This document shows, one piece after another, positions 37,433-45,662 of a DNA stretch of 64,000 nucleotides (position 1 is the first letter of the stretch; the number at the start of each line of letters is the position of its first letter). Made by a program: the position numbers and the translations under genes. The notes under the pieces were generated by a model. It was not told the DNA's origin. It saw nothing but the letters and a program-made list of their open reading frames with translations, and did not search any database. Source of the stretch: Calidifontibacter indicus (GTDB taxonomy: Bacteria > Actinomycetota > Actinomycetes > Actinomycetales > Dermatophilaceae); NCBI RefSeq assembly GCF_003386865.1, contig NZ_QTUA01000001.1:1860001-1924000 (forward strand), given 5' to 3'.

Positions 37433-38400
37433 GTCGCCGCTGCAGTGTGCGCGTGCGCGACACCGTTGGTCGCCGTCCACAACATCCAGTACGCGGAGGC
37501 CACCTGCTTCATGAAGCGATCGGGCGCAACTCGGAGCCCGACGACCGGGATGCGGAGGACTTTGCTCCCGCGAATGGTCTCGTCGTTCTGGCGAAGCGCG
37601 TCGTCGATCGGACTCAGCGCCAGTTGATGGTGCCCACCATCGATCTCGACGACGAGGCCGATGTCGTCCCACCCGGCGTCGAGGTAAGCGCGACCGTCGG
37701 CACCGTCGCGAACCACCTGGCGCGCTGGCTCGGGGATGCCGAAGGCGAGGCAGTGCCCGCCGAAGTCGAGTTCGCCGAGGGAATGTGCTCCTGCGCTGAC
37801 GTCGGCGATGATCGAGGCAATGACTTCGCGTCGCGGCGATGGTCCCATGTCGTGCCAGGCCTGAGCGAGGGAATTCGGTGTCAGGAGGCGCTGCTGGATC
37901 GGCAGGCACAGGAGCAACGCAGCCTGGCGATCGGAGACAGCCCACTGCGCGGCGTGAATGGTGGCGATGGAGACGGGCACACGGGGTGGGCCGCCGGCGG
38001 TGGGGTCTCGGACGAGCTCGCGACGGCGGCGGATCCGGACACCTGCACGTTGATATCCCTTGCGACCGTTGAGCAGCGCGACGTCGATCCGGCGAGGCTC
38101 GAACCCCGTCATGCCAGCAGCAATCAGGGCGGCCGGTCCATCGAGGAGTGCACCGGATCCGCTTTCCCATACTGCAGTCCAGTAGGCAGCAATCGGCTCA
38201 GTTGGAACGGCAAGCACCGCGACGGTGTGCTTGCCATGGGTCTGCCAGCGACCTGCCGCAACCTCGGCTCGGACGTCGTCGCGGCCGATGCGTTGGGATC
38301 GCAGCTGTGAGCGATGGACAACACCGCCCTGCGTGGCGGCGATTTGCTCGGCGAGCGGTGCGCGCCAGGCTCGGCCGACCTTCTTCGGAACACTTGTCAT
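37399..38400 (-). CDS. AbiEi-like N-terminal domain plus DUF559 endonuclease-like protein
   Basis: A 333-residue protein. Residues about 10-60 (LAEQIAATQGGVVHRSQLRS, then DDVRAEVAAGRWQTHGKHTV) resemble the winged-helix domain of AbiEi antitoxins. The C-terminal part, GLVVEIDGGHHQLALSPIDD and DETIRGSKVLRIPVV, matches the DUF559/Vsr-like nuclease fold, with E and D as likely metal ligands. Such proteins are frequent in Actinobacteria and of unknown role. The last nine residues, CNPRFGRTP, and the stop are encoded by a family C repeat. It is isolated and repeat-flanked, between uppS and zur, so likely mobile or recently acquired. The ATG at 38400 is preferred. Confidence 0.75.
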   Translation of the reverse strand: MTSVPKKVGRAWRAPLAEQIAATQGGVVHRSQLRSQRIGRDDVRAEVAAGRWQTHGKHTVAVLAVPTEPIAAYWTAVWESGSGALLDGPAALIAAGMTGFEPRRIDVALLNGRKGYQRAGVRIRRRRELVRDPTAGGPPRVPVSIATIHAAQWAVSDRQAALLLCLPIQQRLLTPNSLAQAWHDMGPSPRREVIASIIADVSAGAHSLGELDFGGHCLAFGIPEPARQVVRDGADGRAYLDAGWDDIGLVVEIDGGHHQLALSPIDDALRQNDETIRGSKVLRIPVVGLRVAPDRFMKQVASAYWMLWTATNGVAHAHTAAATLCNPRFGRTP

Positions 38401-38791
38401 CGCGATACCCAATGCCTCGAGTGCGCTGGTGCGGTGGAGGAGCCGGCGTGACTGTGGATGGGGCTGCGGACACTGGCCGGCTGGGGAGGGCGCCGGCGGT
38501 CGTCGGCGTAGTGCAAACCGCGGTTGGGCGGACCCAGGTAGTGCAGACCGCGCTCTATGACCCTCGGTTTGCACTAGCTGGCACGACCAATCCGCGGTTT
38601 GGGCTACGCCGGCTGTCCCAATCCGCGGTTTGGGCTACGCCGTTCAGATGCAACCGCGGTTCGCAGTACACCGTCGGCGTTGGTGCCTTCAGAGCGAGAA
38701 GACCCGAGGTGATCGATGAACCGATCACCACATCGACTCACCGCAAGGCCGTCTGACCGAAAGACTGCCTGACCGGCAGCCTGGACGCGAC
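38401..38791. other. non-coding region with repeats between the DUF559 gene and zur
   Basis: These 391 bp hold no credible gene. The first 106 bp would contain the DUF559 promoter. The middle is the family C cluster (38507-38673). The rest has only short weak inverted repeats (such as CTGCC and GGCAG near 38770) before the zur stop. Open frames here read through the repeats in several phases and look like artefacts. Confidence 0.6.
38507..38673. repeat. family C repeat cluster, right side of the DUF559 gene
   Basis: Units include GTAGTGCAAACCGCGGTT (from 38509), an imperfect palindrome from GTAGTGCAGACCGCG (38538) to GGTTTGCACTA (38567-38577), and two identical 25-bp direct repeats at 38587-38611 and 38618-38642 with AATCCGCGGTTTGGGCTACG, period 31. 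A further unit with GCAACCGCGGTT starts at 38650. Confidence 0.75.
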
Positions 38792-39172
38792 TCAGTGGTC
38801 GCGGCAGACCCCGAAGATCTCCAGGGTGTGCTCGACGTCGCGGAAGCCGTGCTCGGCGCTGACCTTGTCGGCCCATCGCTCGACGGCCGGCCCCTCGAGC
38901 TCCACCGTCCGCCCACACTCGCGGCAGACGAGGTGGTGGTGATGGCCGCTACTGCCGCAACTGCGGTAGATGGTTTCGCCGTCGGGTGAGACAAGGGCGT
39001 CGACCTTGCCGCCCTCGACCATCGACTGCAGCGTGCGGTAGACCGTCGCCAACCCGACGGAGGCGCCGCTACGGGTCAGCGCGGCATGCAGTTCCTGCGC
39101 CGAGGTGAACGCCTCGCGAGACGCGAGCTCCTGGGCGACGGCGGTCTGCTGGCGGGTCGGTTTGCGGGTCAT
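38792..39172 (-). CDS. zur: Fur-family zinc uptake regulator (Zur)
   Basis: A 126-residue metalloregulator. The N-terminal winged helix includes REAFTSAQELHAAL and SVGLATVYRTLQSM. The dimerisation half holds HHHHLVCRECGRTVEL and ends in FGVCRDH, with the metal-binding His and Cys residues. Its location at the end of the znuA-znuC-znuB operon and the boxes upstream of znuA indicate Zur and not iron-type Fur. Its ATG overlaps the znuB stop (ATGA). Confidence 0.92.
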   Translation of the reverse strand: MTRKPTRQQTAVAQELASREAFTSAQELHAALTRSGASVGLATVYRTLQSMVEGGKVDALVSPDGETIYRSCGSSGHHHHLVCRECGRTVELEGPAVERWADKVSAEHGFRDVEHTLEIFGVCRDH

Positions 39173-40170
39173 GAGTGCGCCTCCTCGCGGGGAGCTTCGG
39201 TAGCCGTCTCGTCGGGGTGTTCGTCCCAATGGTCGAGGTGTGCGGCGTGCCGGTGACCGTCGTGGACGTAGTCGACGTGGTCGGCGTGCAGCACCGCCGG
39301 GTGCCCGCATCCGTCGAAGTGCTGGTGCGGGTGGTTGCTGCGGCGAGCCCGGCGCAGCACTGCTCCTCGGCGCAGCGAGGCCGCGACCGACACCGCGACG
39401 AAGACGACGACGCACGTGAGCACGACCGTGCCACCCGAGGGGGTGTCGAGCTGGTACGAACCGGCCACCCCGACCGCACCGCAGAGCACACCGACGACGA
39501 CCGCCCAGATGGTGGAGGCCCGGAAGCTGCGACCGAGCAGCTGGCCGGTGGCGTTCGGCAGGATCATCAGGGCACTGATCAGCAACAGACCGATCACCCG
39601 CATCGACAGCACGACCGTCATCGAGGTGAGCACCGACAGCATGAGGTTGGTGCGCATCACCGGAAGGCCTGCGGCGCGGGCGAATTCCTCGTCGTTGGCC
39701 ACCGCGAACAAACGCTTGCGGAACACCGTCGTCGTGGCCAACGCGATGAGCGCGAGCACCGCGAACTGCCACAACTGGTCGGCCTGTGTGGTGAGGATCG
39801 ACCCGAACAGGTAGGTGTTGATCGAGGCGCCTTCATCGGCCGGAGCCTTCGCCAACAGCACGACGCCGAGCGCGATACCGCCGTAGAACATCACCGCGAG
39901 GGCGACGTCGGCATTCGTGTTGCCGCGCAACCGGATCGCCTCGATGACGCACGCCGCGAGCACCGCCGCGACCAACGCCGTCCAGGTGGGCGCAGCCCCG
40001 GTGAGCACCCCGATCGCGACACCTGCGAGGGCCACGTGACCGAGGCCGTCGCCGATGAGGGACAGGCGCCGCTGCAGGAGGAACACGCCGACGGCCGGAG
40101 CCGCGGCGCCCACGAGCAACGCGGCGACGAAGGCCTGGCGCATGAAGTCGAGTTGGAACATCTCAAGCAC
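39169..40170 (-). CDS. znuB: zinc ABC transporter permease with His-rich tail
   Basis: A 333-residue membrane protein of the ABC-3 metal permease family, with eight or nine helices. It starts FMRQAFVAALLVGAAAPAVG, then LSLIGDGLGHVALAGVAIG, and later SMRVIGLLLISALMILPNAT. After the last helix comes a cytosolic tail of about 50 residues rich in His (HPHQHFDGCGHPAVLHADH, then VHDGHRHAAHLDH), likely able to bind zinc. The GTG at 40170 overlaps the znuC end by 8 nt; the ATG at 40161 is an alternative. Confidence 0.92.
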   Translation of the reverse strand: MLEMFQLDFMRQAFVAALLVGAAAPAVGVFLLQRRLSLIGDGLGHVALAGVAIGVLTGAAPTWTALVAAVLAACVIEAIRLRGNTNADVALAVMFYGGIALGVVLLAKAPADEGASINTYLFGSILTTQADQLWQFAVLALIALATTTVFRKRLFAVANDEEFARAAGLPVMRTNLMLSVLTSMTVVLSMRVIGLLLISALMILPNATGQLLGRSFRASTIWAVVVGVLCGAVGVAGSYQLDTPSGGTVVLTCVVVFVAVSVAASLRRGAVLRRARRSNHPHQHFDGCGHPAVLHADHVDYVHDGHRHAAHLDHWDEHPDETATEAPREEAHS

Positions 40171-41008
40171 GGCGACCTGCGGCGGCTTCGGGTGCGTTGG
40201 TCGGCAGCTCGACGCAGTCCCAGGGGCCCGACGCGTAGGCGGCCCGCTGTTCGTCGGCCGGGCCGCAGTGACCGTCGTGGGCTGCGGTGGCGAGGATGCG
40301 GGTGTGCTCCTGGTCGGCCCACTGGGCCGGGGTGCCGTCGAAAGTGGTTCTGCCCTGGGCGATCTCGACGATTCGGTCGAGGATGCCGCGCAGCGCGGAG
40401 AGTTCGTGGGTGACGATCAGCATCGTCGTGCCCTCGCCGGACAGTCGGTGCAACACTTCGGCCAGCACGTCCTGGCTCGCGACGTCGACCCCGGCGGTGG
40501 GCTCGTCCATGATCAGCATGTCAGGGCGACCCGCGAGCGCGCGGGCGATGAGCACGCGGCGCTGCTGGCCACCGGACAGATCGGACACCTCGGCATTGAT
40601 GTGGTCGCTGAGCCCCACCTGCGCCAGGGCCGCCTCGACCCCGGCTCGGTCGTCGGCACCCGCCGGGCGGTACCACGGACGGTGGGCCAGCCGTCCGGTC
40701 TCGACGATCTCGCGGACGGTGGCGCGCACCGAGGCCGACAGGGTGTGCCGCTGCGGCACGTACCCGATGCGCCGTCGGGTCGCCCGCGTGCCCGGGGCCT
40801 GCCCGAAGACGCAGAAGTCACCCGCGAGATGGTCGGCGAGGCCGAGCACACCCTTCACGAAGGTCGACTTGCCCGACCCGTTCGGACCGACGACGGCCAC
40901 GACCTGACCGGCCGGCACGTCGAAGGTGAGGTGCTCGACGACGACGCGACCGCCGTACCCGAAGGCGGCGGTGCGCAGGTCGAGAGCTGGTGGGGTGGTC
41001 ACTGACAC
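40163..41008 (-). CDS. znuC: zinc ABC transporter ATP-binding protein
   Basis: A 281-residue ATPase of the metal ABC transporter. Walker A GPNGSGKST is followed by the Q-loop YVPQRHTLS, signature LSGGQQRRVLIARA, Walker B MLIMDEPTAGVD and the His switch IVTHELSA. The C-terminus has an extra 40 residues with HDGHCGP, possibly metal-sensing. It lies between znuA (10-nt overlap) and znuB (8-nt overlap). Confidence 0.93.
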   Translation of the reverse strand: MSVTTPPALDLRTAAFGYGGRVVVEHLTFDVPAGQVVAVVGPNGSGKSTFVKGVLGLADHLAGDFCVFGQAPGTRATRRRIGYVPQRHTLSASVRATVREIVETGRLAHRPWYRPAGADDRAGVEAALAQVGLSDHINAEVSDLSGGQQRRVLIARALAGRPDMLIMDEPTAGVDVASQDVLAEVLHRLSGEGTTMLIVTHELSALRGILDRIVEIAQGRTTFDGTPAQWADQEHTRILATAAHDGHCGPADEQRAAYASGPWDCVELPTNAPEAAAGRRA

Positions 41009-41970
41009 GATTGTCCCTGCTTCAGCGTGTTGAGGTTGGATCGCATGACCGACAGGTAGTCGGTGCCGGCCGACTTGTCGCTGATGCCTTCGAGCGGGTC
41101 GAGCACCGCGACCTTCGCGCCGGTGCTCTTGGCGACGGTCTCGGCGACCTTCGGCGAGGCGAGGGTCTCGGTGTAGATCGTCGTCACCTTGTTGGCCTTG
41201 ACGTACGCGGTCACGGCCTTGAGGCGGCCGGGTGTCGGCTCCTGGTCGGGGGAGATGGCGGTGACACCGACCTGGTGCAGCTTGTAGCGCTGGGCCAGGT
41301 AGCCGAACGCGGTGTGGCTGGTGACCAGGTTGCGGTTGCTGCAGGTGGCGAGCGTGGTGGAGAACGATCCGTCGAGAGCGGTCAACTCCTTGACGAATGA
41401 CGCTGCAGATGAACGGTATTGGGACGCGTGGGTGGGGTCTTGGCCGGCGAACTTCTCGCCGATCGCAGTGACCACCTTCGCGTAGCGCGTCGGGTCGAGC
41501 CAGAAGTGCGGGTCAGCCCCGTGCTCCGAGCCGTGGTCGTGATCGTGGTCGTCGGCGCTCTCACTGTCGACCGCGGTCACCTCGTCGGCATGCAGGCTGA
41601 GGTCGGCCACCGAGGCGACGTCGAGGCGCTGCGGCGCCTCCTTGGCCGCCGCGTCGACGGACGGCTGGAACCCCGCGAGATAGATCAGCAGCGACGACTG
41701 CGCGACCTGACCGGCCTGCTTGGGGGTGAGTTCGAGGTCGTGCGGCTCGGCGCCCGGCTTGGTCAGGGAGGACACCGTGACGTGGCTGCCGCCGACGCGC
41801 TCGGCGGCGTACTGCAGCGGGTAGAACGACGCGACGACCTCCAGGGAGGGCTTGCCGGACGACGCACCGCCCGACGACCCGTCGCTCGCATCCGAACTGC
41901 CGCACGCGGTGAGGGCGAGCATGGCGGTCGTGGTCAGCGCGGCAGACAGGGTGCGACGAGAGGAGAACAT
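40999..41970 (-). CDS. znuA: zinc-binding lipoprotein of the ABC transporter
   Basis: A 323-residue substrate-binding lipoprotein of cluster A-I. The signal peptide ends in the lipobox LTAC, with Cys 23. The mature domain has VASFYPLQYAAERVGG, PGAEPHDLELTPKQ, a His-rich metal loop DDHDHDHGSEHGADPHFW, and HTAFGYLAQRY. The promoter reads TTGACA-N16-TAGAGA on the minus strand, ending at 41980. The ATG at 41979 would therefore lie before the transcript start, and the ATG at 41970 is chosen. Transcripts would be almost leaderless. Confidence 0.92.
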   Translation of the reverse strand: MFSSRRTLSAALTTTAMLALTACGSSDASDGSSGGASSGKPSLEVVASFYPLQYAAERVGGSHVTVSSLTKPGAEPHDLELTPKQAGQVAQSSLLIYLAGFQPSVDAAAKEAPQRLDVASVADLSLHADEVTAVDSESADDHDHDHGSEHGADPHFWLDPTRYAKVVTAIGEKFAGQDPTHASQYRSSAASFVKELTALDGSFSTTLATCSNRNLVTSHTAFGYLAQRYKLHQVGVTAISPDQEPTPGRLKAVTAYVKANKVTTIYTETLASPKVAETVAKSTGAKVAVLDPLEGISDKSAGTDYLSVMRSNLNTLKQGQSCQ

Positions 41971-42008
41971 GAGAATCATTCTCTATTGAGATGAGAACGA
42001 TTGTCAAC
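41971..42008 (-). promoter_or_regulatory. znu promoter with two Zur boxes
   Basis: Box 1 GAGAATCATTCTC (41971-41983, perfect odd palindrome) overlaps the -10 TAGAGA (41980-41985 on the minus strand). Box 2 TGAGAACGATTGTCA (41992-42006) overlaps the -35 TTGACA (42003-42008). Both resemble the Zur consensus TGAAAATCATTTTCA. Zinc-loaded Zur would block RNA polymerase directly. Confidence 0.85.
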
Positions 42009-42046
42009 TTCGGGCCCAACCGGGGAGCCCGTTTGGGCTCCCCGGC

Positions 42047-42400
42047 TCAGCCGAGCAAGCCGTCCGATGCGTACGACACGATCGCCAACGCGGCGATCAG
42101 CACGAGCACCGCACACCGGAACAATCGCTCCGGCAGCGTCAGCTGCCGCCACACCAGGAACGCCAGCCAGCCGACGAAGGCGGCAGCGAGGGTGAGCAGC
42201 ACACCGCCGACGGTGCCGCGCAGCACCAGACCGGCGACGACCAGCACGGCGAACAGCACGATCGGAACGACCCGCGGGGTCCGGCTGAGCGCCTCGACCA
42301 TCGGGTTGCTGCGGTGTTCGAGCTTCGCCCGCAGCGGCGACACGGAAACGGAAGGCTTGTCCTGCACGACAACGAGGGTACGGGGCGCCCGACCTGACAT
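42047..42400 (-). CDS. small integral membrane protein
   Basis: A 117-residue protein with a basic, Ser-rich N-terminus of about 40 residues, then three predicted helices (VVPIVLFAVLVVAGLVL, VGGVLLTLAAAFVGWLAFLV, FRCAVLVLIAALAIVSYA). It resembles small conserved actinobacterial membrane proteins of DUF3017/DUF6703 type, but I cannot assign it firmly. The last gene on this strand before the znu promoter; divergent from the kinase gene. Confidence 0.7.
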   Translation of the reverse strand: MSGRAPRTLVVVQDKPSVSVSPLRAKLEHRSNPMVEALSRTPRVVPIVLFAVLVVAGLVLRGTVGGVLLTLAAAFVGWLAFLVWRQLTLPERLFRCAVLVLIAALAIVSYASDGLLG

Positions 42401-42479
42401 TTGTCACGACCATCGGCCCGCCGCTGTGATCCGGCGGGTCGAAGTGGCAGGCTCGATGATTGTGGGACCCAGGAACGGG

Positions 42480-43694
42480 ATGCGTCGACGTGGACTGCCG
42501 GTGTCGGCCGTCGGCGCCAACGAGCGGGTGAACGACCGCATGAACGACCGTGTCGATCGGTTCGACTGCGCCGACGGCTCGGAGCGCGCGCGACGCGTCG
42601 GCAGCGTCCTCGGGTTGTTCTGGAGTTGCGTCTGGCTGATCTGGCTCGTCCCGGTGTTCTTCGACGCGCTGAACCTCGATCGACCCGTGCTGCGCTACGC
42701 CCTTGCTGCAGCCGTCGTGGCGTTCGCCGGCTGTTACGTGGCGCACTTCATCGCCCGCAGCGCGGTGTTCGCCGAGACGCCGACCGCCGAACACCCCGGT
42801 CTCGATCGGCGAGGAGCCCTCACCTTCGCTGCGATGTGGATCCTCGCCCTGATTTTGATCTTCGGTGTTGGTGAATCCGGTCTGACCGCAGTCGTTTTCG
42901 CGGCTGTCGCAGCGCTGTGGACCGTTCGGTGGCCATGGGCGCTCGCGATCTGCGTCGCATCCGGGGTCGGGTTGACGATCGCGATGGTGGTCGCGCCGGG
43001 CTGGAGTTTCGACTTCGGCGGGCTGATCGCCCTGGGCTTCGCGACGGTGGCAGTGCTCGCAGCACAGGCGGCGGCCCGTCGGCAACGGGCGCTCGGTGTC
43101 GCGCGCATCGAGAACGCCCAACTCGCGGTGCAGGCCGAACGCAACCGGATGGCCCGCGATCTGCACGACATCCTCGGTCACAGCCTGACCGTCATCACGA
43201 TCAAGGCAGAACTCGCCGGGCGACTCATGGACGTCGACCCTGCGCGCGCCCGTCAAGAGGTCGCCGACCTCGAGCGTCTGTCGCGCTCGGCGCTCGCCGA
43301 TGTGCGCGGCGCGGTCGAAGGCTTCCGCGAGATCTCGCTCGCGGGCGAACTCAGCCGGGCCCGGTCGGCACTGAACGCGGCGGGCATTCAGGCGTCCCTG
43401 CCTTCGAGCGTCGAGGACGTGCCGGAGGAGTTGCGCGAGCCGTTCGCCTGGACGGTGCGCGAGGCGGTCACGAACGTGCTGCGCCACTCGGGCGCCACGA
43501 CGTGCGCGATCACGATCGGGTCGGAGCGGGTCAGCGTGCAGGACAACGGTGTCGGACACGACGGCATCGCGTCGGGCGAGGGGCTGGTCGGGTTGCGGGA
43601 GCGGGCGCGCATCGCCGGGTTGCAATTGCAGGTGAACCTGGTTCAGTCCAACGGGGTGCGGGTCAGCATGGCCGCCCCGGAGGGCAACGCATGA
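42480..43694 (+). CDS. NarL/DesK-type sensor histidine kinase
   Basis: A 404-residue kinase with five or six N-terminal helices from about residue 40, a short linker, and HisKA_3 motif RMARDLHDILGHSLTV with the phospho-acceptor His. The ATPase domain has VREAVTNVLRHSGAT and VQDNGVGHDG, then GLVGLRERARIAGL. It resembles DesK, which senses membrane fluidity. I chose the ATG at 42480 (AGGA 6 nt upstream); the ATG at 42456 is in frame. It overlaps the regulator gene by 4 nt. No transporter or desaturase gene is adjacent. Confidence 0.88.
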   Translation: MRRRGLPVSAVGANERVNDRMNDRVDRFDCADGSERARRVGSVLGLFWSCVWLIWLVPVFFDALNLDRPVLRYALAAAVVAFAGCYVAHFIARSAVFAETPTAEHPGLDRRGALTFAAMWILALILIFGVGESGLTAVVFAAVAALWTVRWPWALAICVASGVGLTIAMVVAPGWSFDFGGLIALGFATVAVLAAQAAARRQRALGVARIENAQLAVQAERNRMARDLHDILGHSLTVITIKAELAGRLMDVDPARARQEVADLERLSRSALADVRGAVEGFREISLAGELSRARSALNAAGIQASLPSSVEDVPEELREPFAWTVREAVTNVLRHSGATTCAITIGSERVSVQDNGVGHDGIASGEGLVGLRERARIAGLQLQVNLVQSNGVRVSMAAPEGNA

Positions 43695-44296
43695 TCAAGG
43701 TGATGCTGGCCGACGACCAGGCGCTGGTGCGCGGGGGACTGGCCGCCCTGTTGTCCTTCGAATCCGATCTGGAGGTCGTGGCCGAGGTGGGTTCGGGTGA
43801 CGACGTGGTCGACGTGGCCCGTCGCACCCGCCCCGACGTCGTGCTGATGGACGTCGAGATGCCCGCCAAGGACGGCATCACCGCCACGGCCGACGTCACG
43901 GCGGCGATCCCCGACGTCCGGGTGCTCATCGTCACGACCTTCGGTCGTCCCGGCTACCTGCGGCGCGGACTGCAAGCCGGCGCAGCCGGATTCGTCGTCA
44001 AGGACACCCCCGCGCGCGAACTCGCAGCCGCCATCCGACGCGTCCATGTCGGGCTGCGGGTGGTCGACCCGAGCCTCGCCGCAGACAGCCTCGTCAGCGG
44101 TGAGTCACCGCTGACCACCCGTGAGTCGGAGGTGCTGCGCGAAGCGCGCGCCGGAGGCACGGTCAGCGATGTGGCCAAGCGGATGTTCCTGTCCGAAGGC
44201 ACCATCCGCAACCACCTGTCGTCGGCCATCGGCAAGACCGGAGCCCGCAACCGCGCCGAGGCCGTGACCATCGCCGACAACAACGGCTGGCTCTGA
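43691..44296 (+). CDS. NarL/LuxR-family response regulator (DesR-like)
   Basis: A 201-residue regulator with receiver residues D8, D9, D54 (VVLMDVEMP) and Lys in GFVVKDTPAREL. The LuxR helix-turn-helix is LTTRESEVLREARAGGTVSD with the recognition part FLSEGTIRNHLSSAIGKTGA. It is translationally coupled to the kinase upstream (ATGA). Target genes are not evident nearby. A complete family A repeat begins 3 bp after the stop. Confidence 0.92.
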   Translation: MIKVMLADDQALVRGGLAALLSFESDLEVVAEVGSGDDVVDVARRTRPDVVLMDVEMPAKDGITATADVTAAIPDVRVLIVTTFGRPGYLRRGLQAGAAGFVVKDTPARELAAAIRRVHVGLRVVDPSLAADSLVSGESPLTTRESEVLREARAGGTVSDVAKRMFLSEGTIRNHLSSAIGKTGARNRAEAVTIADNNGWL

Positions 44297-44299
44297 ACC

Positions 44300-44373
44300 C
44301 CGCAAACACTGCAGTACTCCTTGGTCGCTGCAGTTGCAAACGCAGCGACTGACGAGTACTGCAGCGTTTGCGG
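44300..44373. repeat. family A palindromic repeat, best-preserved copy
   Basis: Two 32-nt arms (44300-44331 and 44342-44373) match as inverted repeats at 28 of 32 positions around a 10-nt loop. Each arm begins at the outside with CCGCAAAC and contains CTGCAGTACTC. The right arm is the same as at 13514-13545 bar one base. It begins 3 bp after the response-regulator stop. Confidence 0.85.
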
Positions 44374-44438
44374 GAGGGGGAGTTTGCGGGACGGGAGAGG
44401 TCGCCGATTTGCATCGGCCTGAGACGATGGATGGCGTT

Positions 44439-45641
44439 ATGACTGTGACTGCCCCCGCGCCCGTGCTGCCTGCCCTGCAGATCGGCAACCAGCGCATCGA
44501 GACCCCCGTGGTGCTGGCCCCGATGGCCGGCATAACCAACCGTGCGTTCCGGCGACTGTGCCGCCAGTACGGCGATGCGGGTTCGGACGCCGCGGGTGTG
44601 AGCGGCGCGGGCAGCCTGTACGTCAGCGAGATGATCACCTCGCGGGCGCTCGTCGAGCGCACCCCGATCACGATGCGCCTCATCGAGCACGACCCCGACG
44701 AGTCGCCCCGGTCGATCCAGCTCTACAGCGTCGACCCGGCCACCACGGCGGCCGCCGTCCGGATGCTCGTGGAGGAAGACCGCTGCGACCACATCGACCT
44801 CAACTTCGGGTGCCCGGTGCCCAAGGTGACCCGCAAGGGCGGCGGATCGGCGCTGCCGTGGAAGACCGAACTGTTCCGCGGCATCGTGTCGAACGCGGTG
44901 CGTGAAGCCGGCAAGGCCGACATCCCGGTGACGGTCAAGATGCGCAAGGGCATCGACGACGACCACCTCACCTACCTCGAGGCCGGCCGGATCGCCGAGG
45001 GCGAGGGCGCCTCCGCCGTCGCGCTGCACGCGCGCACCGCCGCCCAGGCCTACTCCGGCACCGCCGACTGGTCGGCGATCCGCCGGCTCAAGGAGACCGT
45101 CACCAGCGTGCCGGTGCTCGGCAACGGCGACATCTGGTCGGCCGAGGACGCCCTGCGGATGGTCGCCGAGACCGGCTGCGACGGGGTGGTCGTCGGACGC
45201 GGGTGCCTGGGGCGTCCGTGGCTGTTCACCGACCTGGCCGCCGCCTTCGCCGGCTCCGACCACCGCGTCGAGCCAGGCCTGCGCACCGTCGCGACGACGC
45301 TGCGCCGCCACACCGAGTACCTCGTGGAGTTCTACGAGTCGGAGACCAAGGCCTGCCGCGACATCCGCAAGCACATCGCGTGGTACCTCAAGGGATTCCG
45401 GGCCGGCTCCGACATCCGGCACCGACTCGCGCTGGTCGACAGCCTGGCCGCGCTCGATGACCTGATCGCCACCATGGATCTCGACCAGCCGTGGCCGGGG
45501 GAGGCTGCGGAGGGACAGCGCGGGCGCGCGGGTTCGGAGCGGCGGGTCATCCTGCCGGACGGTTGGTTGGACAGCCAGGAACTCTCGCCGCAGCAGCGGG
45601 CCACCATTGCCGCGGCCGAGCTCGACGTCTCCGGCGGCTGA
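44439..45641 (+). CDS. dusB: tRNA-dihydrouridine synthase B
   Basis: A 400-residue FMN enzyme that reduces uridines in tRNA D-loops. The barrel starts TPVVLAPMAGITNRAFRRLC, then has DHIDLNFGCPVPKVTRKGGG with the catalytic Cys in FGCP, VTVKMRKGIDDDH, ALHARTAAQAYSG, VLGNGDIW and VVGRGCLGRPWLF for FMN. The C-terminal helical tRNA-binding domain (IRKHIAWYLKGF) is intact. The N-terminal region has a family-specific insertion. A single gene in the + direction, convergent with the sulfurtransferase. Confidence 0.94.
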   Translation: MTVTAPAPVLPALQIGNQRIETPVVLAPMAGITNRAFRRLCRQYGDAGSDAAGVSGAGSLYVSEMITSRALVERTPITMRLIEHDPDESPRSIQLYSVDPATTAAAVRMLVEEDRCDHIDLNFGCPVPKVTRKGGGSALPWKTELFRGIVSNAVREAGKADIPVTVKMRKGIDDDHLTYLEAGRIAEGEGASAVALHARTAAQAYSGTADWSAIRRLKETVTSVPVLGNGDIWSAEDALRMVAETGCDGVVVGRGCLGRPWLFTDLAAAFAGSDHRVEPGLRTVATTLRRHTEYLVEFYESETKACRDIRKHIAWYLKGFRAGSDIRHRLALVDSLAALDDLIATMDLDQPWPGEAAEGQRGRAGSERRVILPDGWLDSQELSPQQRATIAAAELDVSGG

Positions 45642-45662
45642 CGCCGCCCGACGGCGTCGGGA

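Noticed and set aside
38587-38642. 25-bp direct repeats taken for a target-site duplication or IS ends
   Set aside because: They are 6 bp apart, and no transposase or inverted terminal ends enclose anything.
38148-38756. Plus-strand open frame across the right-hand family C repeats
   Set aside because: It overlaps the 5' part of the DUF559 gene in antisense and then reads through repeats; no ribosome site or domain is visible.
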